From contig NZ_CP043477.1 in assembly GCF_009769165.1 (NCBI RefSeq), positions 1-44,381 of the forward strand: a DNA stretch of 44,381 nucleotides, written 5' to 3'. Below the pieces are notes generated by a model. The model did not search any database and was not told the origin of the DNA. It worked only from the letters and a program-made list of their open reading frames with translations. This DNA comes from Xanthomonas hyacinthi. Its GTDB lineage: Bacteria; Pseudomonadota; Gammaproteobacteria; Xanthomonadales; Xanthomonadaceae. Below are positions 16,518-24,764 of the stretch, one piece after another. Positions within the stretch are counted from its first letter, which is position 1, and the number at the start of each line of letters is the position of its first letter. The translations under genes were made by a program, and so were the position numbers.

Positions 16518-16943
16518 TCAGTTGCCCACGAAGACAAGTTCGACTTCCACGCGCTGGTTCTCAAGCCGGCCTTCTGGCGTCGAGTTGTCCGCGATGAAGT
16601 CTGCAGCAGATGCGAAGTTGACGACGATCTTCAACGGCGAAACGCCGCGTGCGATGAGATAGGAGCGCGCCGACAGTGCCCGAGCAAGGGCCAGCGATTC
16701 ATCCTGCGCGCTCGGCTTGAGTGTGCTGGTCCGTCCCTTGATCGTCACCAGGTCGGCATCCTTCGCGTTGAGCAATTCCGCTTCCTGCCGTGCCGTGGGC
16801 CGGAAGGCCGTGCCGCCATGGGGGAACGACACGAAGACACCCGACAGGACCGGCCTGCCGTATTCGGTCATCGGCTGGGCCGATGCGCTTTGCGCGGCCA
16901 CCAGGAAGGCAGCAGAGAGGGCCAGCAGGCACGGTTTGAACAT
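16518..16943 (-). CDS. upf30.5: OmpA-like outer membrane or periplasmic protein (upf30.5 position)
   Basis: A 141-residue protein with a signal peptide (MFKPCLLALSAAFLVAAQSASA) and a C-terminal OmpA-like peptidoglycan-binding domain: residues about 60-141 include ALSARSYLIARGVSPLKIVV and the closing ENQRVEVELVF pattern. The ATG at 16943 is chosen because GGAG stands eight bases upstream; an in-frame GTG two codons earlier is less likely. It follows trbP closely. In R751-type plasmids a gene called upf30.5, annotated as an outer membrane protein, sits at the same place. It probably anchors or stabilises the transfer apparatus in the cell wall, but the role is not established. Confidence 0.8.
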   Translation of the reverse strand: MFKPCLLALSAAFLVAAQSASAQPMTEYGRPVLSGVFVSFPHGGTAFRPTARQEAELLNAKDADLVTIKGRTSTLKPSAQDESLALARALSARSYLIARGVSPLKIVVNFASAADFIADNSTPEGRLENQRVEVELVFVGN

Positions 16944-16956
16944 GAACACGCTCCAA

Positions 16957-17661
16957 TCAGAAAAAGAGGTAGCCGGCCTTGCTCATCGGGATTCGGATGA
17001 GCCAAAGCGCGACCAGGTGCAGGGGGTAGTAGGCGTAAAACGCCCACCGCAGCCGGGGCAGGCGCACATCGACGTGCGCAGCCGCGGCGACCACGGGGAG
17101 CGCCGCCAACGCCCAAAAATTGCCGTTGATGAACCACAGCGCGGCGCAGGACGCCAGCAGCAGCGCGAGCGCCGGCACCGATGGCTTCCTGCAGTACCAC
17201 CAGACAGCCAGGCAGATCGAGAGCGCCGGCCACCAGTATTCGACCGAGCTGCCGGCGACGAGGAACACGGCGGCAGCGGCAACCAGGCGCGGACGGCCTC
17301 CCTGGTCGATGAGGAAGAGCACGGCCGTTGCGGCCAGCAGCGTGAACATCACGTTCAGCGGCCACCAGCCGGCCCACAGGCCGCCCAAGGCGAGGAATGC
17401 AGGGGTGGCGGCAAGGCCGAAGAGGGCCAGGCGCTTCAAGGTGCGGCGATAGACGCCGCGCTGCAGCGTATCCGGCCGAGCCAGGTTGTACGCCAGGACA
17501 AAGCAGAAGATCGGCAGCGCCAGGCGACCCGCGTTGAACAGCAGCGGCACCGTGCCATTGAACAGGTACTTGTTGACGTGATCGCCGGTCATGAGCAGCA
17601 GCGCGAGCCACTTCAACGCTTCGACCGATCCATCAGCGACGACCAGGCGCGGCAACCTCAC
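16957..17661 (-). CDS. trbP: TrbP (TraX-like membrane acetylase family)
   Basis: Polytopic membrane protein of 234 residues resembling RP4 TrbP and F TraX, which N-acetylates F pilin. The real start is a GTG at 17661 overlapping the trbO stop (GTGA); it gives the family N-terminus (VEALKWLALLLMTGDHVNKY) and a length near RP4 TrbP (232). Longer frames upstream run antisense-like through trbO and are rejected. About seven hydrophobic segments are visible, for example LFNAGRLALPIFCFVLAYNL and YAYYPLHLVALWLIRI. RP4-type pilin is cyclic, so the TrbP substrate is uncertain and it is dispensable in RP4. Confidence 0.9.
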   Translation of the reverse strand: MRLPRLVVADGSVEALKWLALLLMTGDHVNKYLFNGTVPLLFNAGRLALPIFCFVLAYNLARPDTLQRGVYRRTLKRLALFGLAATPAFLALGGLWAGWWPLNVMFTLLAATAVLFLIDQGGRPRLVAAAAVFLVAGSSVEYWWPALSICLAVWWYCRKPSVPALALLLASCAALWFINGNFWALAALPVVAAAAHVDVRLPRLRWAFYAYYPLHLVALWLIRIPMSKAGYLFF

Positions 17662-17921
17662 TTGCGGCCACCTCGCCGGCTGTAGTGCTGGAGGGCGACG
17701 AAGGCGAGATACAGCACGGGCGCGAGCAGGATCAGCGCAATGGTCTTGCCGATCCATGCCGGCAGCGACCAGAGCACCAGGCCGAGCAGGAGCAGCGGTC
17801 CGCAGGCAAGCAGCAGTAAATCGCCCTGGCTCTTGGCCTGCGACTCGGCCCAATCGCAATAGCTCTTGATGACACCGAAAAGGCCGAGGGTGTACCGCTT
17901 CATGAAGGCGTGAAAGTCCAT
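17658..17921 (-). CDS. trbO: TrbO small membrane protein
   Basis: An 87-residue protein with two predicted membrane segments (about residues 33-52, LLLLACGPLLLLGLVLWSL, and 56-78, IGKTIALILLAPVLYLAFVAL). Size and place match RP4 TrbO (about 88 residues). It is coupled to trbP by a GTGA overlap. RP4 TrbO is dispensable for transfer and has no assigned activity. A degenerate KorB site lies just before its start. Confidence 0.88.
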   Translation of the reverse strand: MDFHAFMKRYTLGLFGVIKSYCDWAESQAKSQGDLLLLACGPLLLLGLVLWSLPAWIGKTIALILLAPVLYLAFVALQHYSRRGGRK

Positions 17922-17924
17922 GTT

Positions 17925-17937
17925 TTTATCCGCTAAA
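17925..17937. promoter_or_regulatory. Degenerate KorB site before trbO
   Basis: TTTATCCGCTAAA, one mismatch to the KorB consensus, in the trbN-trbO gap. It could be a weak internal operator of the long trb operon. Confidence 0.5.
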
Positions 17938-17946
17938 AAAACGGCC

Positions 17947-18552
17947 TCACTGGCCGTTGATGATGAGCTTTCGAGGCACGTAGCTGGCAGTGCTCCAAGG
18001 CCCTGCAGGCGCTGCCTGCGGGACCGCTGCAGGGGCCGGCTTCGATACCACTGGCGCGGTCGGAGCGACCGCTTGAACGGCTACCTGCGTCGAAGGGGTT
18101 GCGCCGGGCTTCGTCACGTCGCGGGTAACGAAACGCGCATCGAGCCAATCGGCCCACTTGACTGCCCTGCGCATCAGGTCGGCGCGATAGACCACGTTGA
18201 ATTGGGGGGTGCGCGAGTGGTAGTTAGCCGCCCGCGTCCACAAGTCGCCCTTGTCCTTGCGGATGTGTTGCCGCAGCCGCCAGGCCGCCAGGTCAAACGA
18301 GTAGCAGCCAGCCGCTGCCACGTCGTTTGCCGTAATGCCGTACTTCGCCAGGTCGCCCAGGTACAGGGTGTTGAACTGCATCGGGCCCACGTCATGCGTG
18401 CCGTTCGTGTTCTTCACCCACTGGCCCGGCTTGCCGCCTTCTTTCTCCGCGACCGCAAGAACGATGTTCGCCGGCACTTCGTATTTGACGGCGGCCGAAA
18501 TCGAGCAGATGACGCGCTCTTGAAGCTGGGGCGGGAGATCGATGAAAGACAT
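17947..18552 (-). CDS. trbN: TrbN lytic transglycosylase
   Basis: A 201-residue peptidoglycan lytic transglycosylase (VirB1-like), which opens the cell wall for channel assembly. The catalytic region reads IVLAVAEKEGGKPGQW, with the Glu expected at the start of the SLT fold, followed by the substrate-groove motif DVGPMQFN and later AWRLRQHI. Length is close to RP4 TrbN. The ATG at 18552 follows the trbM stop by 13 bases. The last 50 residues are Ala/Pro-rich. No strong signal peptide is visible, so export may use the Trb system or a weak N-terminal helix. Confidence 0.92.
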   Translation of the reverse strand: MSFIDLPPQLQERVICSISAAVKYEVPANIVLAVAEKEGGKPGQWVKNTNGTHDVGPMQFNTLYLGDLAKYGITANDVAAAGCYSFDLAAWRLRQHIRKDKGDLWTRAANYHSRTPQFNVVYRADLMRRAVKWADWLDARFVTRDVTKPGATPSTQVAVQAVAPTAPVVSKPAPAAVPQAAPAGPWSTASYVPRKLIINGQ

Positions 18553-18565
18553 GGTTCAGGCTCCC

Positions 18566-19159
18566 TTAGTTGCCACCGCCGCCCCAACTGGCGCGGCGGC
18601 GCTCTTCGTCTTCGGCCTTGATGCGGGCGTTGTATTCGGCCAGGGCGCGGTCATAGTCCCGCGCCTCGACCCAATACCCTCCCCGCTCAGGAATCCCCAC
18701 ATAGCGCGGCACCGTGCCCGAGAAGTCCGTGTAGGCGTGCGTCGTGTAGGCGGTGCAGTAGCTGGGCATCTGGTTGCTGACGTACACCATGCCATCGTCG
18801 GAACCCGTCCACGAACGCAGCACGGCGTTCAGGGACGCGGCATCGCACCGGCCGGCACCGTTGGCCTGCGCGTTGACCAGGGCCGACATTTGCGGCGTTT
18901 GATTGGCGACGGGACACAGGTTCAGGAAGTTGACGCGGCCCCGGATCGTGTCCGACAGCTTGCGGTACGAAATGCTGAAATAGCGGCGCAGCGAAGGCGT
19001 GCATTCGCTGGGCTGGGTGCCAGTGGCAAGGCACAAGATCGCTTCGCAGGCCAGGCGGGTATCGCCCGTGAGGATTTCCTGCGCGCTGGCAGTGGCTGGA
19101 ATCGCACCGAAGGCGGCCACCGCAAGAGCGGCCGAGGCGATGAGGTTTTTGCGTTGCAT
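18566..19159 (-). CDS. trbM: TrbM periplasmic transfer protein
   Basis: A 197-residue exported protein with a clear signal peptide (IASAALAVAAFGAIPATASAQ) followed by the TrbM family core: LACEAILCLATG, ECTPSLRRYFSI and FLNLCP, with paired cysteines that may form disulfides. It lies between trbL and trbN as in RP4. In RP4, TrbM is not essential but affects efficiency. The tail is rich in Arg, Glu and Gly. The start at 19159 leaves a 19-base gap after trbL, and no separate promoter is seen. Confidence 0.9.
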   Translation of the reverse strand: MQRKNLIASAALAVAAFGAIPATASAQEILTGDTRLACEAILCLATGTQPSECTPSLRRYFSISYRKLSDTIRGRVNFLNLCPVANQTPQMSALVNAQANGAGRCDAASLNAVLRSWTGSDDGMVYVSNQMPSYCTAYTTHAYTDFSGTVPRYVGIPERGGYWVEARDYDRALAEYNARIKAEDEERRRASWGGGGN

Positions 19160-19178
19160 GGTTGATGCTCCTTTGCAG

Positions 19179-20924
19179 TTACGAGGTTTTGGAATTGCGA
19201 TTCATGAAGTCGGCCACTTCGGGCGCGACGGGGGTTTCTGCCTGGCCCTTGCCTGCAGACAGTTCGTTGTCGTTGAAGGCCGTGGCGGCCGTCGAGGCCT
19301 GCGCGGCGCTGCTGGGTGCCGGCGCGGGAGTGGACAGGTCTGCCGGCGCTGCCGCGTCCTGCGCCCTGATCGCGGCTGCGATCTTTCCGCCCGTGGTTTC
19401 GCTGATGCGATCAAGAGCCGACTCGCGCATGCTCGCGGCCTTGGCTTTCGCCACGTCCCAGGAGCCTTGCGCCAGGTTGCCCGCAGTGCCCGCAGCAATG
19501 GCCGCCGCACGGCCCAACATGCTGCCGGTGGAGCGTTGTTCGCCAGGTGCCAGGCCAGTGCCCTGCCCCCCTCCCTTGGCGTCAGAACCTGCGGACTTGC
19601 CGCCTGCGTCGGCCTTCCCTTCGGCTCCAGGTGCCGCGCCACCGCCCGAGTCCTTGCCCTCGCCTGCCGGCGCGCTGCTCTTGCCGCCCGAGCTGCCGCC
19701 TTCGGAGGCACCACCACCGAAGCCACCGCCCGAGCCACTGGAGCCACTTGAGCCGCTGCCCGAGCCGCTGCCCGAGCTGCTGCCGGTGTCCATGCCCGCG
19801 AAGACGCTGCCACCGCCAGAGCTGCCGCCGCCAGGGCCTGCAGCGGCCATAGCGACGCCGCCCATCGTGTCGCCCATGCCACCACCGCCGCCGCCCTCGC
19901 TGGATGCCGCAGACGCTTTGCTGTAGGCCGCCATGAGGGCTTGCGCGCCACCGGCCGCGCTGGCCGCGCCGGCCGCAATCGCTGCGCCGCCCGTGGCGAT
20001 TGCCGCACCCGCTACTGCTGCCGCACCCATCGCTGCGCCGGCACCGAAGCCGCCGCCGAGGGCGTGCGCGCCTCCACCCATCGCCAGGCCGCCGACCATC
20101 GACGGCAGCTTGTTTACCAACGCCAGCAGCACGACCGCGACAATCATCATCACGCCTAATTCCTTGAGGCTGATGCCGGCGCTCATGGCGTTGTAATACT
20201 GATCGACAAACGACTTGCCGATGCCGACGAGCAGAACCATCGTGAAGAGCTGCGCGGCGATGTTCAGGACGGTCTTGTAGTAGTTGATCGCCATGTCCGA
20301 AGTCCACCGCGATCCACCGAAGCCGAGAAAGAAAACGCCGGCATAGGCCAATATCCAGCCGCTCACCAGGAGCAGCAACATATTCACGCCGATCAACGCC
20401 AGGATGATGAGAATCGCCGCGCTGATGAGGATGCCGGCCGCGCTATCGACAGGCGACCACACCGAAGACTGATCGAGCACCTTAAAGAAAATGTCGAAAC
20501 CAATATCAACGATCCCGGAGGGCGTCAGCGTCGAGCCGGTGCCGCTTGCACTGCCTGCGATGGTGCGCAGCGAACTCATGATGTCGGTGGCGAAATTCGG
20601 CCCGTTCGTGAGCAGCCACCAGAAGAAGCCGGTGAAGATGGTGAAGCGGATGAACTCCGCATAGAACTCGCCAATATCGGCCTTGCGCAAGGCCATGAAG
20701 CCAAACGTCCACACCATCGAAATCACTGCGAGCGTCCAAAACAACCAGGTGGCCCGGGCCGTGATGAAGCCGGCCCAACCACTGGCGGCGGCCGAATAGC
20801 GGTTGAGGACGTTATCTAAGACGCCGGCATTGTCGATAGCCGCTTGCGCCTCAATGGAAAAGAACGCCAGCCACAGCAAAACAAACAGCAGGCCGGCGTT
20901 CTTGAATACGGCTGGCATTCTCAT
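19179..20924 (-). CDS. trbL: TrbL polytopic inner-membrane channel protein
   Basis: VirB6-like inner-membrane component of the type IV secretion channel, 581 residues from the ATG at 20924 (MRMPAVFKNAG); GAGG lies eight bases before it. An extension to 21056 would run through trbK and is rejected. A signal-like segment is followed by six or more membrane helices up to about residue 290. From about residue 335 the protein becomes a long Gly/Ser/Ala-rich soluble tail with runs of (SG)n, longer than in RP4 TrbL (528). The repetitive tail is also the source of several spurious open frames on the plus strand. Confidence 0.93.
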   Translation of the reverse strand: MRMPAVFKNAGLLFVLLWLAFFSIEAQAAIDNAGVLDNVLNRYSAAASGWAGFITARATWLFWTLAVISMVWTFGFMALRKADIGEFYAEFIRFTIFTGFFWWLLTNGPNFATDIMSSLRTIAGSASGTGSTLTPSGIVDIGFDIFFKVLDQSSVWSPVDSAAGILISAAILIILALIGVNMLLLLVSGWILAYAGVFFLGFGGSRWTSDMAINYYKTVLNIAAQLFTMVLLVGIGKSFVDQYYNAMSAGISLKELGVMMIVAVVLLALVNKLPSMVGGLAMGGGAHALGGGFGAGAAMGAAAVAGAAIATGGAAIAAGAASAAGGAQALMAAYSKASAASSEGGGGGGMGDTMGGVAMAAAGPGGGSSGGGSVFAGMDTGSSSGSGSGSGSSGSSGSGGGFGGGASEGGSSGGKSSAPAGEGKDSGGGAAPGAEGKADAGGKSAGSDAKGGGQGTGLAPGEQRSTGSMLGRAAAIAAGTAGNLAQGSWDVAKAKAASMRESALDRISETTGGKIAAAIRAQDAAAPADLSTPAPAPSSAAQASTAATAFNDNELSAGKGQAETPVAPEVADFMNRNSKTS

Positions 20925-20934
20925 AGTCACAACC

Positions 20935-21174
20935 TCACCATTCTTTCTTTTCGCTGGGTTTGAAACCGCCACCACGGCGCAGGCACAGCGACGAAAACGC
21001 TTGCTGCGCGCCCTTGTCTTCGATCTTGGCAACGCTCGCGGGCTTGCAGTTCTCATCGTTGACTTCGGGCATGGCTTGCTTGGCCGGTTGTTCTGCAGGC
21101 TTTTCGCCGCAGCCGGCGACCAAGGCCGCCACGAGGGCGGCCAGGGCCAAGGTAAGAACCTTGTTGGTCTTCAT
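20935..21174 (-). CDS. trbK: TrbK entry-exclusion lipoprotein
   Basis: A 79-residue lipoprotein: a hydrophobic leader with the lipobox LVAGC and then a small polar domain (KPSEKKEW end) with a Cys pair. RP4 TrbK, of similar size and position between trbJ and trbL, blocks redundant transfer into cells that already carry the plasmid. The ATG at 21174 places the lipobox Cys at residue 22. The leader and position are decisive, because the mature sequence is variable in this family; the variation may set which plasmids are excluded. Confidence 0.9.
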   Translation of the reverse strand: MKTNKVLTLALAALVAALVAGCGEKPAEQPAKQAMPEVNDENCKPASVAKIEDKGAQQAFSSLCLRRGGGFKPSEKKEW

Positions 21175-21184
21175 CGAGCAGCCC

Positions 21185-21958
21185 TTACCAAGTGCGCGCA
21201 GGGCTAGCGCGGTACTCGCCCTTGCGCAAGTTTTCGGCAGCAGCGGCCTCTTGCGCCTCTCTGTCTGCAATCACCTGGTTGCGCGTGGCGACCGCGTTCT
21301 GTTGCGCGATCAACAGGCCGCGAATCTGCAGGAGCTGGTTTGCCTGGTTGCTGGCGAGCTGGTTTGCAAAGCCGATGGCCTGCATCTGGCCGGTGGCTCC
21401 CTGCGCGGAAGATTGCAGGCGTTGCAATTGGCGCGCATCGGATTCCATTGCGTCCTGCTGCTTGTCCAAGCCTTTGAACAGCGCATCGTTGGCCTTCTTC
21501 TGAGCTTCCGAATTCAGCTTGTTGGAAGCCTGTTTCATGGCGTCGAATTCAGCCTTCGTGCAACCGATGTTGAAGCATGGGGACGAGCGGTAATAGGACA
21601 CGTCCTGGAACTTCGACAGGTAGCCGTCGAGGCTGCCCGCCTGGTTCTTGTAGTAGTTCAACGTGTCGATGGCCCCGCGAAGCTGGTTCATCGTGGACGT
21701 GGCCTGATCCCAGATATACGCGGCCGGTGCGACCGTGTTCTGGATCATGTTTTCGTACTGCTGGAGCTGGGTGCGGTACTGCTCAATTTGCTTGAGCGTC
21801 TGCGCAACGTTCTCCACTGCCGACATGACGGTTTGCGTCAGGTTCGCACCGTCGATAACCGGGATGCCGGCCTGCGCCGGGGTCATCACGCCAGGGGCAG
21901 TAAGTGCAAAAACCAAAACGACTTTAGCCGCTAAAACTTTCTTAGTGAGCATCTTCAT
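21185..21958 (-). CDS. trbJ: TrbJ (VirB5-like) transfer protein
   Basis: A 257-residue periplasmic protein, the same size as RP4 TrbJ. The signal peptide spans about the first 30 residues (LAAKVVLVFALTAPGVMTPAQA), and the rest is largely helical coiled coil (NVAQTLKQIEQYRTQLQQYE, later QANQLLQIRGLLIAQQNAV). VirB5-type proteins sit at the pilus tip or base, and TrbJ is required for mating. A KorB operator lies within the signal-peptide codons at 21923-21935. It follows trbI by 18 bases with a good AGGAGAAAG site. Confidence 0.92.
   Translation of the reverse strand: MKMLTKKVLAAKVVLVFALTAPGVMTPAQAGIPVIDGANLTQTVMSAVENVAQTLKQIEQYRTQLQQYENMIQNTVAPAAYIWDQATSTMNQLRGAIDTLNYYKNQAGSLDGYLSKFQDVSYYRSSPCFNIGCTKAEFDAMKQASNKLNSEAQKKANDALFKGLDKQQDAMESDARQLQRLQSSAQGATGQMQAIGFANQLASNQANQLLQIRGLLIAQQNAVATRNQVIADREAQEAAAAENLRKGEYRASPARTW
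21923..21935. promoter_or_regulatory. KorB operator inside trbJ
   Basis: Exact TTTAGCCGCTAAA in the trbJ signal-peptide codons (VLAAKVV). A second intragenic KorB site, like the one in traF: both are read in the same frame, and both give Leu-Ala-Ala-Lys. Confidence 0.88.
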
Positions 21959-21976
21959 TTCGCTTTCTCCTTTGGG

Positions 21977-23371
21977 TTAGTAGTCGAACGCCTGGTACGG
22001 CTTGGAAAACGTCATGTCCTTGGTGACGATGACGTTAAAACGGTAGCCCGGACGAATTTCGAGGGTCGGGGCAATGTTCATGTTTTTGGAAATCAACTGA
22101 GCGGTGACAAGGCCGAGCTGCTGGCCCAACGCTTCGCTAAGTGCGCCGCTGGCCGTCTGCCGATTGCCGTTGTTCTGCTGGTCCTGGTTCTGGCTCATGG
22201 TGATACCCGCCGTCACGCCAGACATGAGGAATGCCGATGCGAACAGCCGGAAATAGTGGTTGTTCACCTGGTCATTGAAGCCCGCATAACCGGCGCTGTC
22301 GGCACCAGGCATCGAACCAATATCCATTGCCTTGCCGTCCGGGAAGACGATGCGTTGCCAGGCAATCAGCACGCGGGATTGGCCGTATGCCACATCACTG
22401 GAGTACCGACCCACAAGGCGCGAGCCTTGAGGAATCAGCTTCCATTTGCCGGTGGGCGTGTCGAACACGTCCTGGCTCACCTGGGCCATGATCTGACCGG
22501 GCAAATCGGAGTTGATGCCTGAAATCAGCGTGGCGGGCACGACGAAACCGGCGCGCAGCTCATACGGCGAGCGTGGCGCTTCGGGCTTGGAATCGAGCTT
22601 CCAGCGGTCTTCCTGCCCGGAGTTGGCGAACTGCGAATAGTCCTTGCTCCCCGACGAGCTGGAGCCGGCCGTTTGCAGGAGCCTAGGAGCCGCCGAAACG
22701 CCTCCCCCGGACATACCCCCTACCCCACCGGCTTGAAGCTGCTGCATGCGCGCTCTGTAGGCCGCCGTGGGGTCGTCGCGGGTCTGCGCGTCGATCTGCT
22801 GGCGCACGGCCGCCAGTCGGGCTAACGCTTCCTCGCGGGTGGCCGGCGCTGCGCCATCCGTCAGGCCGCCAGGCGTCGATCCCGAGCTGCGGGGAGCGAT
22901 GCCCCGCACGCTCGTCTTCGCCTTGATGGCCTCTTCGAGCTGCTGCATCTTCGCCATGCGGACGCGCTGCATTTCGTCGTTGCTGACACGATCATCCAGG
23001 CTTGCGCTGGTCGGTGGCGTCGGCGGCGCGTCCAGGTTTTCCGGGCGGGCAACGTCGATGGCCGGGCCTTGCGGCTGCGAGAGGTCGGGCACCGTGGGCG
23101 GTGCTGCCCGCTCGGCCTGGATGATCCCGTCCTTCTGGTTGCCGGCAATTTCGTTGGCGAACATGCTGGTGTTGCCAGCCTTTTCGTCCTTCGCACCGGC
23201 CGGCCTGTTCTGCTGGTCTGCGCGATCCGCAGCCACCAACACCATGACCAGCAGGAACACGCCCATCAGGCCGCCGATGATGTAGACGGGCAGATTGTTG
23301 ACGCGGCGAACGCCGGTCTTCTTTGTCACTTCCCCAGGGGAAGCGTCAGGCGACATTTGGTCTTCGCTCAT
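21977..23371 (-). CDS. trbI: TrbI (VirB10-like) channel protein
   Basis: A 464-residue VirB10 homologue that spans inner to outer membrane and gates the channel. The ATG at 23371 is preferred over an upstream GTG because AAGGAG lies eight bases before it and it gives the RP4 length (463). A cytoplasmic tail, one membrane helix (NLPVYIIGGLMGVFLLVMVLV, about residues 26-50) and a Pro/Gln-rich periplasmic linker are followed by the conserved C-terminal domain (FVVPATLISGINSDLPGQI, GSRLVGRYSSDVAYGQSR). It overlaps no neighbour; trbH ends six bases upstream. Confidence 0.95.
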   Translation of the reverse strand: MSEDQMSPDASPGEVTKKTGVRRVNNLPVYIIGGLMGVFLLVMVLVAADRADQQNRPAGAKDEKAGNTSMFANEIAGNQKDGIIQAERAAPPTVPDLSQPQGPAIDVARPENLDAPPTPPTSASLDDRVSNDEMQRVRMAKMQQLEEAIKAKTSVRGIAPRSSGSTPGGLTDGAAPATREEALARLAAVRQQIDAQTRDDPTAAYRARMQQLQAGGVGGMSGGGVSAAPRLLQTAGSSSSGSKDYSQFANSGQEDRWKLDSKPEAPRSPYELRAGFVVPATLISGINSDLPGQIMAQVSQDVFDTPTGKWKLIPQGSRLVGRYSSDVAYGQSRVLIAWQRIVFPDGKAMDIGSMPGADSAGYAGFNDQVNNHYFRLFASAFLMSGVTAGITMSQNQDQQNNGNRQTASGALSEALGQQLGLVTAQLISKNMNIAPTLEIRPGYRFNVIVTKDMTFSKPYQAFDY

Positions 23372-23376
23372 GTGCG

Positions 23377-23844
23377 TTACTCCTTCCGAACCCACGCGCC
23401 GGCCGGGTACAGAGTGCCGTTCTGTGCAGCCGAGTAAGCGCGGGTCAATGACTGGTTGCCCACCAGCAGGGTCACGCGGTACAGGTTCGATTCAGCTTGA
23501 TCGAGGATGTACCGCAGCGGTTTGCCAGCGGTCGCCGTGGCGTCCGTGGCCGCCGATGCGGCCGAGGCCGGCGCGGCCGGTTTGAACTCCAAGAGGGCAT
23601 AGCCCTTGGCGCGCAGCGACTCGACCAGCGAAGAGCCGAAGGCATCCGGCGTGGCGTGCTGCAGATCGAACCGGGTGCTTGCGGGCGGGTACACGGCAAC
23701 GAGCTGCTTCACGGCGTCATCAGCCATCGTTTGATTGAAGGCTGCAGGCGCGCTTTGCGTGAAGTTGCCGTAGGTGGATGGCGCAGTGGTGGCGCAGCCG
23801 GCCAGGCCGACCACGAGCAGCGCGAGGAAAGCGGTCTTGCGCAT
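23377..23844 (-). CDS. trbH: TrbH lipoprotein
   Basis: A 155-residue lipoprotein with lipobox LAGC after a short leader (KTAFLALLVVGLAGC); RP4 TrbH is about 160. It is probably the outer-membrane lipoprotein that stabilises TrbG, the place VirB7 takes in other systems. The mature part has VYPPASTRFDLQHA and YRVTLLVGNQSL, followed by an RAYSAAQNGTLYPAGAWVRKE end, a small domain of the kind that reinforces the core complex. It lies two bases after trbG, so translation is probably coupled. Confidence 0.9.
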   Translation of the reverse strand: MRKTAFLALLVVGLAGCATTAPSTYGNFTQSAPAAFNQTMADDAVKQLVAVYPPASTRFDLQHATPDAFGSSLVESLRAKGYALLEFKPAAPASAASAATDATATAGKPLRYILDQAESNLYRVTLLVGNQSLTRAYSAAQNGTLYPAGAWVRKE

Positions 23845-23846
23845 GG

Positions 23847-24752
23847 TTATTTCCCCCTGGTGATGGTCACGCGGTCTTGGCTGCTGCCGACGCCGGCAAT
23901 CAGCACGGCCTTGTCGAAAACCGTGTCCACGATGTAGCGGTCACCCTGCACGCGGTAATTGACCATCACGGTTTCTTCATCCGTGAAAACGCCGCCATCC
24001 TTGCGAACGACCAGGAGCGTCGGCGCTTCCGTCTGCTGCATCGTGCTGGGCATCTGGATGATGGTTTTGGTCCCATCGTTGTAGACGCGCAAGGGCTTCC
24101 AGGCGGCCGATCCCGACACGTCATAGGCAAAGTTCAGATCGCCCAGGTACTCGCCGGTTTGCGGGATCGTGCGCGACTGCTTTTCCTTCACTTCGCGGGT
24201 CTTGATGGCGTCCCACTTCGCCATTGCGTCTTCCGTGTAGGTGAACGCCACACGGGGCATGAACTCCGTGCGATGCGAGCGCAGCCGCAGGTGATACGTG
24301 CGCCGGTTCGTGGTGACGATCAGCGACGTTTCCAGGCCCACGTCCATCGGCTTGATGATGAGGTGCTGCACTTCGGCCGGGCCGCTGCCCGTGATGGCCG
24401 GCTCGACCGTCCACCGGGCGGTGTCGCCCAGGTGGATCGAGTTGACCTGTTCACCGGGCTGCAGCTCCACATCGCAGACCTGCAGCACTGCGCACACGAT
24501 GCTGGGCTGCTGCGCACCGAACAGGAAGCGGATCGAGCCATCGGCGCCGGCCACCGGCTTGATGCCCGTCGCGCTGTTGTCGCGCCACTTCTGAGCGATG
24601 GCGACGGCCGCTTTTTCCTGCGGCGTCAGCGTCGGGTTGTCTTTGGAGAAATAGAGGTCGGCCAGGTTCTTTTCAGCCGGGCCGGCCGGCCCTGCAGCGA
24701 GTGCGAATGCGGGCGCAGCGCCCAGGACCAAAGCGAGAAGATACTTGTTCAT
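23847..24752 (-). CDS. trbG: TrbG (VirB9-like) channel protein
   Basis: A 301-residue VirB9 homologue of the outer-membrane core complex (RP4 TrbG about 297). It has a signal peptide (KYLLALVLGAAPAFALAAG) and the family blocks GSIRFLFGAQQPSIVCAVLQVCDVELQPGE, RTYHLRLRSH and a C-terminal domain with VSGSAAWKPLRVYNDGTKTII that pairs with the lipoprotein TrbH and with TrbI. Twelve bases separate it from trbF. Every key region of the family is visible and no truncation is seen. Confidence 0.95.
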   Translation of the reverse strand: MNKYLLALVLGAAPAFALAAGPAGPAEKNLADLYFSKDNPTLTPQEKAAVAIAQKWRDNSATGIKPVAGADGSIRFLFGAQQPSIVCAVLQVCDVELQPGEQVNSIHLGDTARWTVEPAITGSGPAEVQHLIIKPMDVGLETSLIVTTNRRTYHLRLRSHRTEFMPRVAFTYTEDAMAKWDAIKTREVKEKQSRTIPQTGEYLGDLNFAYDVSGSAAWKPLRVYNDGTKTIIQMPSTMQQTEAPTLLVVRKDGGVFTDEETVMVNYRVQGDRYIVDTVFDKAVLIAGVGSSQDRVTITRGK

Positions 24753-24764
24753 GAGTGTTGCCCC

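Noticed and set aside
21025..21056. Longer start for TrbL running into trbK
   Set aside because: Would overlap trbK completely with an Arg-rich, non-family N-terminus; the ATG at 20924 has a ribosome site and a signal-like segment.
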